Part shown: positions 1 through 8,104 of the stretch, piece by piece | How the letters are laid out: every line of letters starts with the position of its first letter | Position numbering within the stretch: position 1 is the first letter of the stretch | Assembly: GCF_015711645.1 (NCBI RefSeq) | Contig: NZ_JABTEX010000002.1 | Coordinates: 1,426,001 to 1,490,000 of the forward strand | From: Planomonospora sp. ID82291 | GTDB lineage: Bacteria; Actinomycetota; Actinomycetes; Streptosporangiales; Streptosporangiaceae | DNA length: 64,000 bases | Reading direction: 5' to 3' | Notes under the pieces: generated by a model | The model's input: the letters and a program-made list of their open reading frames with translations, nothing else | Told to the model about the DNA's origin: nothing | Database searches by the model: none | Program-made: the position numbers and the translations under genes

Positions 1-2626
1 CCAGGAGATCGTCGCGGACGGCCGCGACGGACTGCCGGACCTCCGGGCAGGCGTCCAGCACGGCCTCGATCTCGCCCGGCTCGATCCGGTGGCCGCGCAG
101 CTTGACCTGGTGGTCGGTGCGCCCGAGGAACTCCAGGGTCCCGTCGCGGAGCAGCCGGACCCGGTCGCCGGTCCGGTAGCGGCGGGAGCCGCCCGGACCG
201 GGCACGAACCGCTCGGCGGTCAGCGCGGGCCGGCCCAGGTAGCCGGTCGCGACCCCGGCGCCGCCGATGAGCAGCTCGCCCGGCGATCCGATCGGGACCG
301 TCTCCCCGGCCGCGTCCACGACGTGGACCGTGGTGTTGGCGATCGGCCGGCCGATCACGATCCCGCCGGGATCGGCGGGCACCTCCCAGGCCGTGGACCA
401 GACCGTCGTCTCCGTCGGACCGTACACGTTGAGCAGGCGCTCCACGCGCGGGCGCAGCTCGCGGGCGAGCCGGGGCGGCAGCGGCTCGCCGCCGGTGAGC
501 GCCGTCACCCGGGGCAGGTCGCCGGTCAGCAGCACCCGCCAGCCCGACGGCGTCGCCTGCACGTGGGTGACCCCGGTCTCGCGGACCAGCCGGGCGACCG
601 CGCCGCCGTCGACGGCGGCGCCGGCGTCGGCGATCACCACCCGGCCGCCGGTGACCAGCGGCAGGTACAGCTCCAGGGCGGAGATGTCGAACGAGAGCGA
701 GGTCAGCGCCAGCCACACGTCGCGCGGGGTGGAGCCGACCAGGGAGCGCATCGCCAGCAGGAAGTTCACCAGCGCCCGGTGCGGGACCGCCACCCCCTTC
801 GGCCGCCCGGTGGACCCCGAGGTGTACAGCACGTACGCGGTGTCGCCGGGGCGGGGCGCCATCGGGGAGGCCGGCGCGGACGGCACCGGGGAGGCCGGTG
901 CGGGCGGCAGGTCGTCGAGCGAGGTCAGCACCAGGGCGGCGGCCGAGTCCTGGAGCACGTACGCGATGCGGGCCTCGGGGTAGCCGGGGTCGACCGGCAG
1001 GTAGGCCGCGCCGCTCATCGCCGTGCCCAGCAGGGCGGCGAGCAGGTCCGCGCCGCGCTCCATCCGGATCGCGACCAGGCAGCCGCGGCCGACGCCCGCG
1101 GCGGCCAGCCGGGCGGCGACCTGCGCCGCCCGCCCGGCCAGCTCCGCGTAGGTCAGCGTCTGCGCGCCGCAGACGACCGCCACCGCGCCGGGGGTGGCCT
1201 CGGCCTGCGCCAGCACCAGGTCGGCCAGGGTCGCCCCGGGCAGGTCCGCGCCGGTCGCGTTCCAGTCGTCCAGCAGGGCCAGCTCCGCCTGCGGCAGCAT
1301 GCGCAGCGCGCCCACCGGCAGGTCGGGATCGGCGACGGCCGAGGCGAGCAGCTCCTGGAACCGCTCGATGAGCATGACCGCGCTCTCGCGGTCGAACAGT
1401 TCGGTGCTGTAGATGACGGTGCCGTCGAAGGCGCCGTCGGGGGCGGGGGCGATGTCCACCGACAGGTCGTGGCGGGCCGGGTGCCAGCCGTTCGGGAACG
1501 GGGCCGCCGACAGGCCGGGCAGCGGTTCGGAGTCGTCGCCGCGGGTGTGCAGGGCGAACATCGTCTGGAAGACCGGGGTGCGGCCGAGGTCGCGCGGCAG
1601 GTCCAGCTCGGTCACCAGGCGCTCGAACGGCACGTCCTGGCGGGCGAGCGCGTCCAGCACCGCGCGCCGGGTGCGCCGGAGCAGCTCGCTGAAGGAGGGG
1701 TCGCCGGCCAGGTCGCAGCGGACCGGCAGCGTGCTCGACAGGAAACCGATCATGGATTCCAGCTCGACGCGGTCGCGGCCGGCCGACGGGGTGCCCACGC
1801 AGAAGTCGTGCTGACCGGTGTGCCGGGCCAGGAGCACCTGGTAGGCGGCGAACAGCACCATGTACGGCGTGCAGCGCGCCCGCCGGGCGAGCGCGGCGAT
1901 CCCGGCGGCCCGCTCCGGGGCGATCCGGAAGTCGAGCGCCTCCCCCGCCCAGGAGCGCCGGGCCGGACGCGGCCGGTCGGCCGGCAGGTCGAGCGGGGGG
2001 ACCCCGGCCAGGCGGTCGGCCCACCAGCGCAGGTCGTCGTCCGTCCAGCGCCGCTCGCGGGCGTGCTCGCCGTACTGCAGGGGGAGGTCCGGCAGGGGTG
2101 CGGCGCCGCGGCTGCCGTAGTGGGCGGCGACCTCGTCGCGCAGCACGTTGAGCGACCAGCCGTCGCTGTTGATGTGGTGCACGACCACGCAGAGCACGTG
2201 GTCGTCCGGGCCCAGCTCGATCAGCGCGACCAGGAACGGCGGCGCGGCGGTCAGGTCGAAGGCGGTATTGGTCAGCGCGGCCACCAGGTCGCGGGCCTCC
2301 TGCTCGCCGCGGGCGGCCAGGCGGCGGACCGCCACGGGGGCGGGCGGGTCGACGACCGCCACGGCCTCCCCGTCCACCTCGCGGAAGCGGGTGCGCAGGC
2401 TCTCGTGCCGGGCCGCGACCGCGGTGAACGCGGTAGCCAGGGCGGCCGTGTCAAGAGGACCTTTCACCCGGTAAACATAGGAGGTGTTGTAACTCGGATC
2501 GGTGGGATCGAACCGGTGGAGGAACCAGAGCCGCTGCTGACCGTGGGAGAGCGGGTGCTCCGCGGCTCCTCCGGCGGAAGGGCCGCCGGAGGAGCCGACG
2601 GAAAGGTCTGCCGCAGGCTGGGACAC
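1..2626 (-). CDS. Nonribosomal peptide synthetase, C-A, cut by left edge (Gly predicted)
   Basis: Condensation plus adenylation module; about 875 residues are inside the window and the 3' end is missing. The GTG at 2626 is chosen because GAAGGAG lies 5 nt upstream; an in-frame ATG at 2698 has no good ribosome site. The condensation domain starts at about residue 25 with SHGQQRLWFLHRF and has the catalytic HHINSDGW (His150, His151, Asp155). The adenylation domain has YTSGSTGRPKG from about residue 601, then YGPTETT, YRTGD and the GRTDHQVKLRG hinge just before the cut. Aligned by eye to GrsA, the nine specificity residues read DILQLGVVW, close to the known glycine code DILQLGLIW. A protein that begins with a C domain must receive an upstream acyl or peptidyl carrier protein. 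It is transcribed away from the operon that starts at 2994. Gly assignment is inference from the code. Confidence 0.93.
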   Translation of the reverse strand, partial: MSQPAADLSVGSSGGPSAGGAAEHPLSHGQQRLWFLHRFDPTDPSYNTSYVYRVKGPLDTAALATAFTAVAARHESLRTRFREVDGEAVAVVDPPAPVAVRRLAARGEQEARDLVAALTNTAFDLTAAPPFLVALIELGPDDHVLCVVVHHINSDGWSLNVLRDEVAAHYGSRGAAPLPDLPLQYGEHARERRWTDDDLRWWADRLAGVPPLDLPADRPRPARRSWAGEALDFRIAPERAAGIAALARRARCTPYMVLFAAYQVLLARHTGQHDFCVGTPSAGRDRVELESMIGFLSSTLPVRCDLAGDPSFSELLRRTRRAVLDALARQDVPFERLVTELDLPRDLGRTPVFQTMFALHTRGDDSEPLPGLSAAPFPNGWHPARHDLSVDIAPAPDGAFDGTVIYSTELFDRESAVMLIERFQELLASAVADPDLPVGALRMLPQAELALLDDWNATGADLPGATLADLVLAQAEATPGAVAVVCGAQTLTYAELAGRAAQVAARLAAAGVGRGCLVAIRMERGADLLAALLGTAMSGAAYLPVDPGYPEARIAYVLQDSAAALVLTSLDDLPPAPASPVPSAPASPMAPRPGDTAYVLYTSGSTGRPKGVAVPHRALVNFLLAMRSLVGSTPRDVWLALTSLSFDISALELYLPLVTGGRVVIADAGAAVDGGAVARLVRETGVTHVQATPSGWRVLLTGDLPRVTALTGGEPLPPRLARELRPRVERLLNVYGPTETTVWSTAWEVPADPGGIVIGRPIANTTVHVVDAAGETVPIGSPGELLIGGAGVATGYLGRPALTAERFVPGPGGSRRYRTGDRVRLLRDGTLEFLGRTDHQVKLRGHRIEPGEIEAVLDACPEVRQSVAAVRDDLL

Positions 2627-2744
2627 GGGGGCTCCTTCGGCGGAGTCGGGCTCACGTTCGCTGGGATGGCAGGGAGGGGTGGAACACCGACTCCCCATCC
2701 GAGGTCGTTTTCCCAGTTCCTTAGGGTTACTGAAGAGTAAACTT

Positions 2745-2763
2745 CTGGAAAGAAACTTTCCAG
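2745..2763. promoter_or_regulatory. Perfect 8-bp inverted repeat, operator candidate
   Basis: Arms CTGGAAAG (2745-2752) and CTTTCCAG (2756-2763) are separated by AAA. The dyad lies about 120 nt upstream of the minus-strand synthetase start and 230 nt upstream of the plus-strand operon, so one regulator bound here could control both. The binding protein is not in the window. A 3-nt loop could also form an RNA hairpin. Confidence 0.5.
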
Positions 2764-2806
2764 TTAGAGGTGGCTCGCCAGTTTTGCACCTCCGCTCCGG
2801 GCGCGC

Positions 2807-2850
2807 AAGCCCCGACGGGGCAAGGGTTTCCGACCCTGCCGGGGCTTTTT
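2807..2850 (+). terminator. Hairpin with T run in the leader of the NRPS operon
   Basis: AAGCCCCG (2807-2814) pairs with CGGGGCTT (2840-2847), and inside it AGGGT pairs with ACCCT around TTCCG; the right arm runs into five T residues. It looks like an intrinsic terminator reading rightwards, but no plus-strand gene ends before it. It may be an attenuator in the leader of the 2994 operon, the end of a small RNA, or a block on transcription entering from the left. Confidence 0.5.
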
Positions 2851-2993
2851 GAGACGGGCCTTGTGCGGCCCAACCGATCATGTAAGACTGTCGCCCGCAT
2901 TGAAATGGCATAAAGGCCTTTTTCTGGTGTGATCCTGGCGTTCGCCCATTCTCGGGGCCGCATACATCCGATCTTTATTGGGAGGTTCACCCG

Positions 2994-4553
2994 GTGAACC
3001 TGACCGTCACCCACCTGCTCGGAGAGCGGGCGCTGGCCGACCCCGACGGGGTCGCGCTGATCGTCCAGGGCTCGGCTCCGCTGACCTACGGCCAGTGGCA
3101 CGAACGGTCCACCGCCGTCGCGAACGGCCTGGTGGAGCGCGGCGTGACCCGCGGCGACCGGGTGGGGCTGGTCTTCGGGAACGCCGACTGGGCCGACTAC
3201 GCCGTGGCGTTCTTCGGCGTGCTCAAGGCGGGGGCCGCGGCCGTGCCGCTGTCCGACCGGCTCTCCGCGGCCGACCTGCGCTTCATGCTCGGGCACTGCG
3301 GCGCGGCGGGAGTGGTCCACGCGGAGGGGGCCAAGGTCCCCGGCGACGGCCGCTGGACCGTGACACCCGGCGGCCTGCACGCGCAGACGTCCCACGGGTC
3401 GGCCGCCCCGGCGCCCGGCGGCCCCGTCCCGGCGCCGCGCGAGCTCCCCGAGCCCGCGCCCGGCGACCTCGCGCAGATCCTCTACACCTCGGGCACCACC
3501 GGCCGGCCCAAGGGCGTCTCGGCCACCCACGCCAACCTGGCGCACGGCTGCGGCGCGCGGCGCCGCCCGTTCGCGCACTCCCGCCACCTGGTGCACGCCT
3601 TCCCGATCGGCACCAACGCCGGCCAGACCATGCTGGTCAACGCGCTGGACGCCTGCCCGGCCGTGGTGAGCCCGCCCCGCTTCACGCCCGGCCGCTTCGC
3701 CGCGCTGATCGAGGAGTACCGGGCCGGGACGGTCTTCCTCGTCCCGGCGATGGCGATCGAGCTGCTCAACGCGGGCGTCGCGGAGCGGCACGACCTGTCC
3801 AGCGTGCTGCTGCTCGGCTCCGCCGCCGCGCCGCTGCCCGCGGCGGTCGCCGAGGCGCTGACCCGGGCCTTCCCCAACGCGGCGATCGCCAACTACTACA
3901 CCTCCACCGAGGCGGCCCCCGCCCAGACGATCATGATGTACGACCCGGAGCGGCCCGGCAGCGTGGGCCGGGCGGTGGCCGGGGGGCGGGTCCGGATCGC
4001 GTCCCCGGGCGGGGAGCCGCTCCCGCAGGGCGAGACCGGCGAGGTGTGGATGCGCTCCCCGGCGGCCCCGCGCTCCTACTACGGGGATTCGGGCGGCGGG
4101 ACCTTCCGCGACGGCTGGATCCGGATGGGCGACCTCGGCCGCCTGGACGCCGACGGCTACCTCTACCTCGTCGACCGGGAGGGCGACGTGGTGAAGTCCG
4201 GCGCCTACAAGGTCTCCACGATCCGCGTCGAGGAGGCCGTGTTCGAGCACCCGGCGGTGGTCGAGGCGGCCGCGTTCGGGGTGCCGCACCCGGTCCTGGG
4301 AACCGCGGTCGCCGTCGCCGTGGTCGTCCGCGCGCCCCTGACCGCCGCGGAGCTGCGGCTCTTCCTCGCCGACCGGCTCGCGCCGCAGGAACTGCCCGCC
4401 CACGTGGCCGAGGTCGCCGTGCTGCCCCGCAACGCGGGCGGCAAGGTCGACAAGCGGGCGCTGCGCGGGAGCCTGGGCTTCGGCGGGGCCGGGAGCCCGG
4501 TGCCCGCGGGGTCCGCGGCCTCGCCCGGCTCCGCGGAACGGGCCCCCGCGTGA
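2994..4553 (+). CDS. Stand-alone acyl-AMP ligase (ANL superfamily)
   Basis: 519 residues. Activates a carboxylic acid as the adenylate, probably for transfer to a carrier protein. GTG start with GGGAGG 8 nt upstream. It shows the P-loop YTSGTTGRPKG from residue 164, the TGE-VWMRSP and MGDLGRLD motifs, and the catalytic Lys484 in GGKVDK. The NRPS-type YGPTE is replaced by NYYTSTEA, and the segment that should carry the amino-group-binding Asp235 reads PIGTNAGQTM, without Asp. It therefore resembles acyl-CoA or aryl ligases more than amino acid A domains, so a non-amino acid substrate is inferred. Its stop overlaps the GTG of the free condensation protein by 4 bp. The free carrier protein at 5895 is the obvious acceptor. 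Confidence 0.9.
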   Translation: MNLTVTHLLGERALADPDGVALIVQGSAPLTYGQWHERSTAVANGLVERGVTRGDRVGLVFGNADWADYAVAFFGVLKAGAAAVPLSDRLSAADLRFMLGHCGAAGVVHAEGAKVPGDGRWTVTPGGLHAQTSHGSAAPAPGGPVPAPRELPEPAPGDLAQILYTSGTTGRPKGVSATHANLAHGCGARRRPFAHSRHLVHAFPIGTNAGQTMLVNALDACPAVVSPPRFTPGRFAALIEEYRAGTVFLVPAMAIELLNAGVAERHDLSSVLLLGSAAAPLPAAVAEALTRAFPNAAIANYYTSTEAAPAQTIMMYDPERPGSVGRAVAGGRVRIASPGGEPLPQGETGEVWMRSPAAPRSYYGDSGGGTFRDGWIRMGDLGRLDADGYLYLVDREGDVVKSGAYKVSTIRVEEAVFEHPAVVEAAAFGVPHPVLGTAVAVAVVVRAPLTAAELRLFLADRLAPQELPAHVAEVAVLPRNAGGKVDKRALRGSLGFGGAGSPVPAGSAASPGSAERAPA

Positions 4554-5824
4554 GCACCGCCCGGCCGGGCCCGCCGCCCGGCGCCGCCCTCCCGCGGGGA
4601 GCCGAGGCCACCTTCCTCCAGCAGGGCATGTGGGTGACCGAGCAGACCGCGGGAGCGGGCACGGCCTACCACATGCCGCTCCTCGTCCACCTCCGCGGCG
4701 ACCTCGACGAGGACGCCCTCGCGGCGGCCTGCGCCGCGGCCGTGGAGCGGCATCCGGTGCTGGGCTGCGTCGTGGCCGAGGCGGACGGCGGGCTCCGGCT
4801 CGTCCCCGGCGCGCCGGTGCCGGTACGGCGCCGGGCCGCCGGGGGGCCGGTCGAGGGGGACCCGGACGACTGGCCCGCGGCCGTGCGCGAGGAGGTCTTC
4901 GCCCCGTTCGACGTGGACGGCGGGCCGCTGGCCCGCTTCACCCTGTACCGGACCGGCCCCGGACGGCACACCCTGGCGTTCACCGCCCACCACCTGGTCT
5001 TCGACGGGCACTCCAAGGACGTCCTGGCGGCCGATCTCGCCGCGCTGTACAACGGCGGGCGCCCCGCTGCGCCGCCCGCGCTCGACCACGGCCGGGCCGA
5101 ACGCGAGCGGGTCGCCGCGGAGCTCCCGGCAGCACGGGAGTTCTGGGCGGAGCGCTGGCGCGAGCCCGGTGAGACCGCGGTGCGCGGCCGGGTGCTGCGC
5201 TCCCGGCGGGCGGCCGCGGGCCGTACGCTCCGGTTCCGCGCGGACCTCGCGCCCGTCGCCGGGCTGACCCGGTTCGAGACGCTGCTCGCCGCGCTGCACG
5301 CGCTGCTGGCCGCCGGGTACGGGAACGCCGCCGTCACCACGGCGGTGGACCTGTCCACCCGGACGCCCGAGGCCGCCGGGCACGTCGGCGTCTTCGTCAA
5401 CGAACTGCCCGTCGCCTCGCGCCCGGATCCCGAGGAGACCTTCGGCGGGTTCGCCGCGCGGCTGCGCGCCGGACTGCGGGAGGTCTACCGGTTCCGCCGG
5501 GTCCCGCTGAGCCGGGCGCTGCCCCGCCTGCGACCGCACGCCGCGCTGGCGCCCGTCTCGGTCAGCTACCGCGCCCGGACGCTCCCGGACCCGGTCTTCA
5601 CCGGGCTGGAGTGCGCGGTGGACCGGACGGTCCCCAACGGCTCGGTCCGGGGCGCGCTCCACCTGCAGTGCGCGGACGGGCCGGACGGCCTGGCCGTCGC
5701 CCTGCGCCACGACCCCGAGGCGCTGCCGGACGTCCGCCCGGTCGCCGACGACCTGCGCCTGCTGCTGGACCGGGTCGGCCGCGACCCCGGTCTGCGCCTG
5801 CGCGACCTGGCGGCCCCTCGCTGA
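4550..5824 (+). CDS. Stand-alone NRPS condensation domain protein
   Basis: 424 residues, the size of a single C domain with no attached A or carrier domain. The GTG start lies inside the stop of the preceding ligase (GTGA overlap), implying coupled translation. The catalytic motif HHLVFDG is intact (His147, His148, Asp152), and VGVFVNELPV matches the later N-F-V-N core. It would form an amide or ester between two carrier-bound substrates, or between one and a small acceptor. The nearest partner is the free carrier protein encoded 70 nt downstream. Which donor and acceptor it uses cannot be read from the sequence. Confidence 0.9.
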   Translation: MSTARPGPPPGAALPRGAEATFLQQGMWVTEQTAGAGTAYHMPLLVHLRGDLDEDALAAACAAAVERHPVLGCVVAEADGGLRLVPGAPVPVRRRAAGGPVEGDPDDWPAAVREEVFAPFDVDGGPLARFTLYRTGPGRHTLAFTAHHLVFDGHSKDVLAADLAALYNGGRPAAPPALDHGRAERERVAAELPAAREFWAERWREPGETAVRGRVLRSRRAAAGRTLRFRADLAPVAGLTRFETLLAALHALLAAGYGNAAVTTAVDLSTRTPEAAGHVGVFVNELPVASRPDPEETFGGFAARLRAGLREVYRFRRVPLSRALPRLRPHAALAPVSVSYRARTLPDPVFTGLECAVDRTVPNGSVRGALHLQCADGPDGLAVALRHDPEALPDVRPVADDLRLLLDRVGRDPGLRLRDLAAPR

Positions 5825-5894
5825 ACGCCCGCCGCCGACCCCCGCGGCCCGCCGGACCGACGGCGGCCCGCCGTACGACCACCTGGAGAACGCG

Positions 5895-6128
5895 ATGGCT
5901 TCCGTCACCACCCTCACCGAGCAGATCAGGGAGATCTGGGAGGAGGTCCTGAACATCTCGCCGATCGACGACCACGACGACGTCTTCGACCTCGGCGGCC
6001 ACTCCCTGACCATCACGCAGATCATCGTCCGGATGCGCAAGCGCCTCGGCGTCGACGTCGAGCTGGACGACTTCTTCGACAACCCCACCATCGCCGGGAT
6101 CGTCGCGATCCTCGGCGGCGACCGATGA
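5895..6128 (+). CDS. Stand-alone peptidyl/acyl carrier protein
   Basis: 77 residues, a complete four-helix carrier domain. LGGHSLT carries Ser37, the phosphopantetheine attachment site; the LGGHSL form is typical of NRPS carrier proteins rather than fatty acid ACPs. GGAG lies about 7 nt upstream of the ATG. It sits between the free condensation protein and the 2-oxo acid dehydrogenase genes, so it is the likely meeting point where an acyl group made by either the ligase at 2994 or the E1/E2 enzymes enters the assembly line. No phosphopantetheinyl transferase gene is in the window. Confidence 0.95.
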   Translation: MASVTTLTEQIREIWEEVLNISPIDDHDDVFDLGGHSLTITQIIVRMRKRLGVDVELDDFFDNPTIAGIVAILGGDR

Positions 6129-6145
6129 CCGCGGACCGATGACCG
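6121..6145. repeat. 11-bp direct repeat across the carrier protein stop
   Basis: ACCGATGACCG occurs at 6121-6131 and 6135-6145. The first copy contains the carrier protein stop codon and the second contains the E1 alpha start codon. One of several stop-spanning repeats in this window. Confidence 0.8.
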
Positions 6146-7083
6146 AGACCCTCACCCCGGCCCCGGCCCCGGCGACGCGCCCGGCGCGGCTCTCCCGGCT
6201 GGCCGACGACGACCTCGCGCTGCTCCTGCTGATCCGGCACTTCGAGCGGGAACTGCTCCGGCTGTACGGCGCCGGCGAGCTCAACGGCACCACCCACACC
6301 TGCCTGGGCCAGGAGCACGTGCCGGTGGCGCTGCGCCCCCTGCTGGGGCCCGGCGACTTCGTGTTCAGCAACCACCGCGGCCACGGCCACTACCTGGCCC
6401 GGTTCGGCGACGCGCACGGGCTGCTGGCGGAGATCATGGGCCGGGAGGGCGCGGTCTGCGCCGGGGTGGGCGGCAGCCAGCACCTCCACCGCGACCGCTA
6501 CCTGTCCACGGGCGTGCAGGGCGAGAGCCTGCCGGTGGCCGCCGGGGTCGCCCTGCACCTGCGGCGCACCGAGCCGGGAGCGCTGGCCTGCGTGTACATC
6601 GGCGACGGCACCTGGGGAGAGGGCGCGGTCTACGAGGCGCTGAACCTGGCCGCGCTCTGGGACCTGCCGCTGCTGGTGGTGGTGGAGAACAACGGCATCG
6701 CCCAGTCCACGCCCACCGGCGCGCAGCTCGCCGGGACCGTCGCCGGGCGGGCGGCGGCGTTCGGGATCGGCCACCACCTGGTCGCCTCCGCCGACGTCAA
6801 CGAGATCCGTCCCGCCCTGGAGCCGCTGGTCGCCCGGGTACGGCGGGGCCGGCCGATGGTGGTGGAGTTCCGCGTCCACCGGCTCGGCCCGCACAGCAAG
6901 GGCGACGACACCCGCCCGCCCGAGGCGGTCCGCGCGGCCCGGGAGCACGACTGGTACGCCCGCTACGCCCACGACCACCCCGACCACTTCCAGCCGCTCG
7001 ACGCCCGCGCCCGGGCGCTGGTCGAGGACGTCGTCGCGGAGGTCTCCGCCCGGCCGCCGTCGAGGTGGTCGCCGTGCGCGTAG
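6139..7083 (+). CDS. 2-oxo acid dehydrogenase E1 component, alpha subunit
   Basis: 314 residues, normal for the alpha subunit of a two-subunit E1 of the pyruvate, acetoin or branched-chain type. The thiamine diphosphate motif is clear: GDG at residues 155-157 and NN at 184-185. NHRGHGHYLA and GVGGSQHLH match the conserved substrate/cofactor region. With the beta subunit it decarboxylates a 2-oxo acid and passes the acyl group to the E2 lipoyl arm. The start has no strong ribosome site and sits 10 nt after the carrier protein stop, so it probably depends on coupling. The C terminus is shaped by an 18-bp repeat that contains its TAG. Its place inside an NRPS operon suggests a biosynthetic role; the 2-oxo acid is not predictable. 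Confidence 0.92.
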   Translation: MTETLTPAPAPATRPARLSRLADDDLALLLLIRHFERELLRLYGAGELNGTTHTCLGQEHVPVALRPLLGPGDFVFSNHRGHGHYLARFGDAHGLLAEIMGREGAVCAGVGGSQHLHRDRYLSTGVQGESLPVAAGVALHLRRTEPGALACVYIGDGTWGEGAVYEALNLAALWDLPLLVVVENNGIAQSTPTGAQLAGTVAGRAAAFGIGHHLVASADVNEIRPALEPLVARVRRGRPMVVEFRVHRLGPHSKGDDTRPPEAVRAAREHDWYARYAHDHPDHFQPLDARARALVEDVVAEVSARPPSRWSPCA

Positions 7084-7124
7084 TACAGGACCCCGGAGCC
7101 GAGGGATGGTCGCCGTGCGCGTAG
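7066..7124. repeat. 18-bp direct repeat joining E1 alpha end and E1 beta start
   Basis: TGGTCGCCGTGCGCGTAG is present at 7066-7083 and 7107-7124, 41 bp apart and identical. The first copy ends in the E1 alpha stop TAG. The second, read in another frame, encodes the first residues of E1 beta. This suggests a local duplication that set the present gene boundary. Confidence 0.9.
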
Positions 7125-8104
7125 CCGAGAACCTCAACGCCGCCCTGCACGGGCTGCTCGACGACGATCCCACGGCGTACGTGCTGGGCGAGGACGTCCT
7201 CGACCCGTACGGCGGCGCCTTCAAGATCACCAAAGGGCTGTCGACCCGCTTCCCCGACCGGGTGATCACCACCCCGATCAGCGAGGGCGCCCTCACCGGC
7301 GTCGCGGCGGGGCTCGCACTGACCGGCAACACCGCGGTGGCCGAGATCATGTTCGGCGACTTCGCCGCGCTCGCCTTCGACCAGCTGTGCAACTTCGCCG
7401 CCAAGTCGGTGTCGATGTACGGCTCGCGCCTGCCGCTGCGGATGGTGGTGCGCTGCCCCACCGGCGGCGGCCGGGGCTACGGCCCCACGCACAGCCAGAG
7501 CCTGCAGAAGCACTTCGTCGGCATGCCCGGCCTGGCGCTGTACGAGATGTCGCCCTTCCACGACAACCGCGAGGTGCTCGCGGCCATGGTGGACCGGGGC
7601 GAGCCGTGCCTGTTCTTCGAGGACAAGATCCTCTACACCCGGCCGACGGGCCTGTCCGACCCGCTGTTCCGGGTGCGCCGCGACGGCGACCTGGCCGTGG
7701 TGGACCCGGACGTGCCGGAGCTCGCCGCCCGCCCCGACTGCGTGATCGTCGCGCCGGGCGGGACGGCGCACCGGGCGCTGGGCGCGATGCGGTCGCTGCT
7801 GCTGGAGGAGGAGGTCTCCTGCCGGCTGCTGGTGCCGTCCCGGCTGTACCCGCTGGACGTCGAGGCGCTGCTGCCGTACCTCGGCGGGGTCGTGCTGGTC
7901 GCCGAGGAGGGCACCGCCGGGGGCACCTGGGGGAGCGAGGTCGCCCACCTGGTCCACCAGCGCGTCTGGGACCGGCTGCGCGGGCCCGTCCGCCTGGTCT
8001 GCTCCCGGGCGTCGGTGATCCCCACCGCCGCCCACCTGGAGCGGGAGGTCCTGATCGATGAGTCCGCGATCCACCGCGCCGTACGGGAGGCCCTGCGTGG
8101 CTGA
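7106..8104 (+). CDS. 2-oxo acid dehydrogenase E1 component, beta subunit
   Basis: 332 residues. Opens with VRVAENLNAALHGLL and contains VLGEDVLDPYGGAFKIT, TPISEGALTGVAAGLAL and GPTHSQSLQKHF, all standard for the beta subunit of a heterotetrameric E1; the His of GPTHSQS lies in the active site of the family. The ATG at 7106 has GGAG 8 nt upstream; a GTG at 7115 is a weaker alternative. It pairs with the alpha subunit encoded just before it. No E3 (dihydrolipoyl dehydrogenase) follows, so the reduced lipoyl arm would need a housekeeping E3, unless the acyl group is transferred without net oxidation as in ketose-cleaving relatives. Confidence 0.93.
   Translation: MVAVRVAENLNAALHGLLDDDPTAYVLGEDVLDPYGGAFKITKGLSTRFPDRVITTPISEGALTGVAAGLALTGNTAVAEIMFGDFAALAFDQLCNFAAKSVSMYGSRLPLRMVVRCPTGGGRGYGPTHSQSLQKHFVGMPGLALYEMSPFHDNREVLAAMVDRGEPCLFFEDKILYTRPTGLSDPLFRVRRDGDLAVVDPDVPELAARPDCVIVAPGGTAHRALGAMRSLLLEEEVSCRLLVPSRLYPLDVEALLPYLGGVVLVAEEGTAGGTWGSEVAHLVHQRVWDRLRGPVRLVCSRASVIPTAAHLEREVLIDESAIHRAVREALRG

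Larger units (their letters stand above)
2627..2993. other. Divergent control region between two NRPS operons
   Basis: Non-coding stretch separating the minus-strand C-A synthetase from the plus-strand operon that starts at 2994. It holds a 19-bp perfect dyad (2745-2763) and a hairpin with a T run (2807-2850), both listed separately. It is AT-richer than the surrounding genes, as expected of promoters facing both ways. GGGAGG at 2980-2985 is the ribosome site of the GTG at 2994. Confidence 0.7.

Noticed and set aside
2500-2520. tRNA-like GGGATCGAACC sequence
   Set aside because: It lies inside the condensation domain coding sequence and no cloverleaf can be drawn around it.
89-2740. Long plus-strand open frame opposite the C-A synthetase
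   Set aside because: Composition is Arg/Gly/Ala/Gln-rich without domains, while the minus strand gives clear C and A domain motifs; a high-GC shadow.
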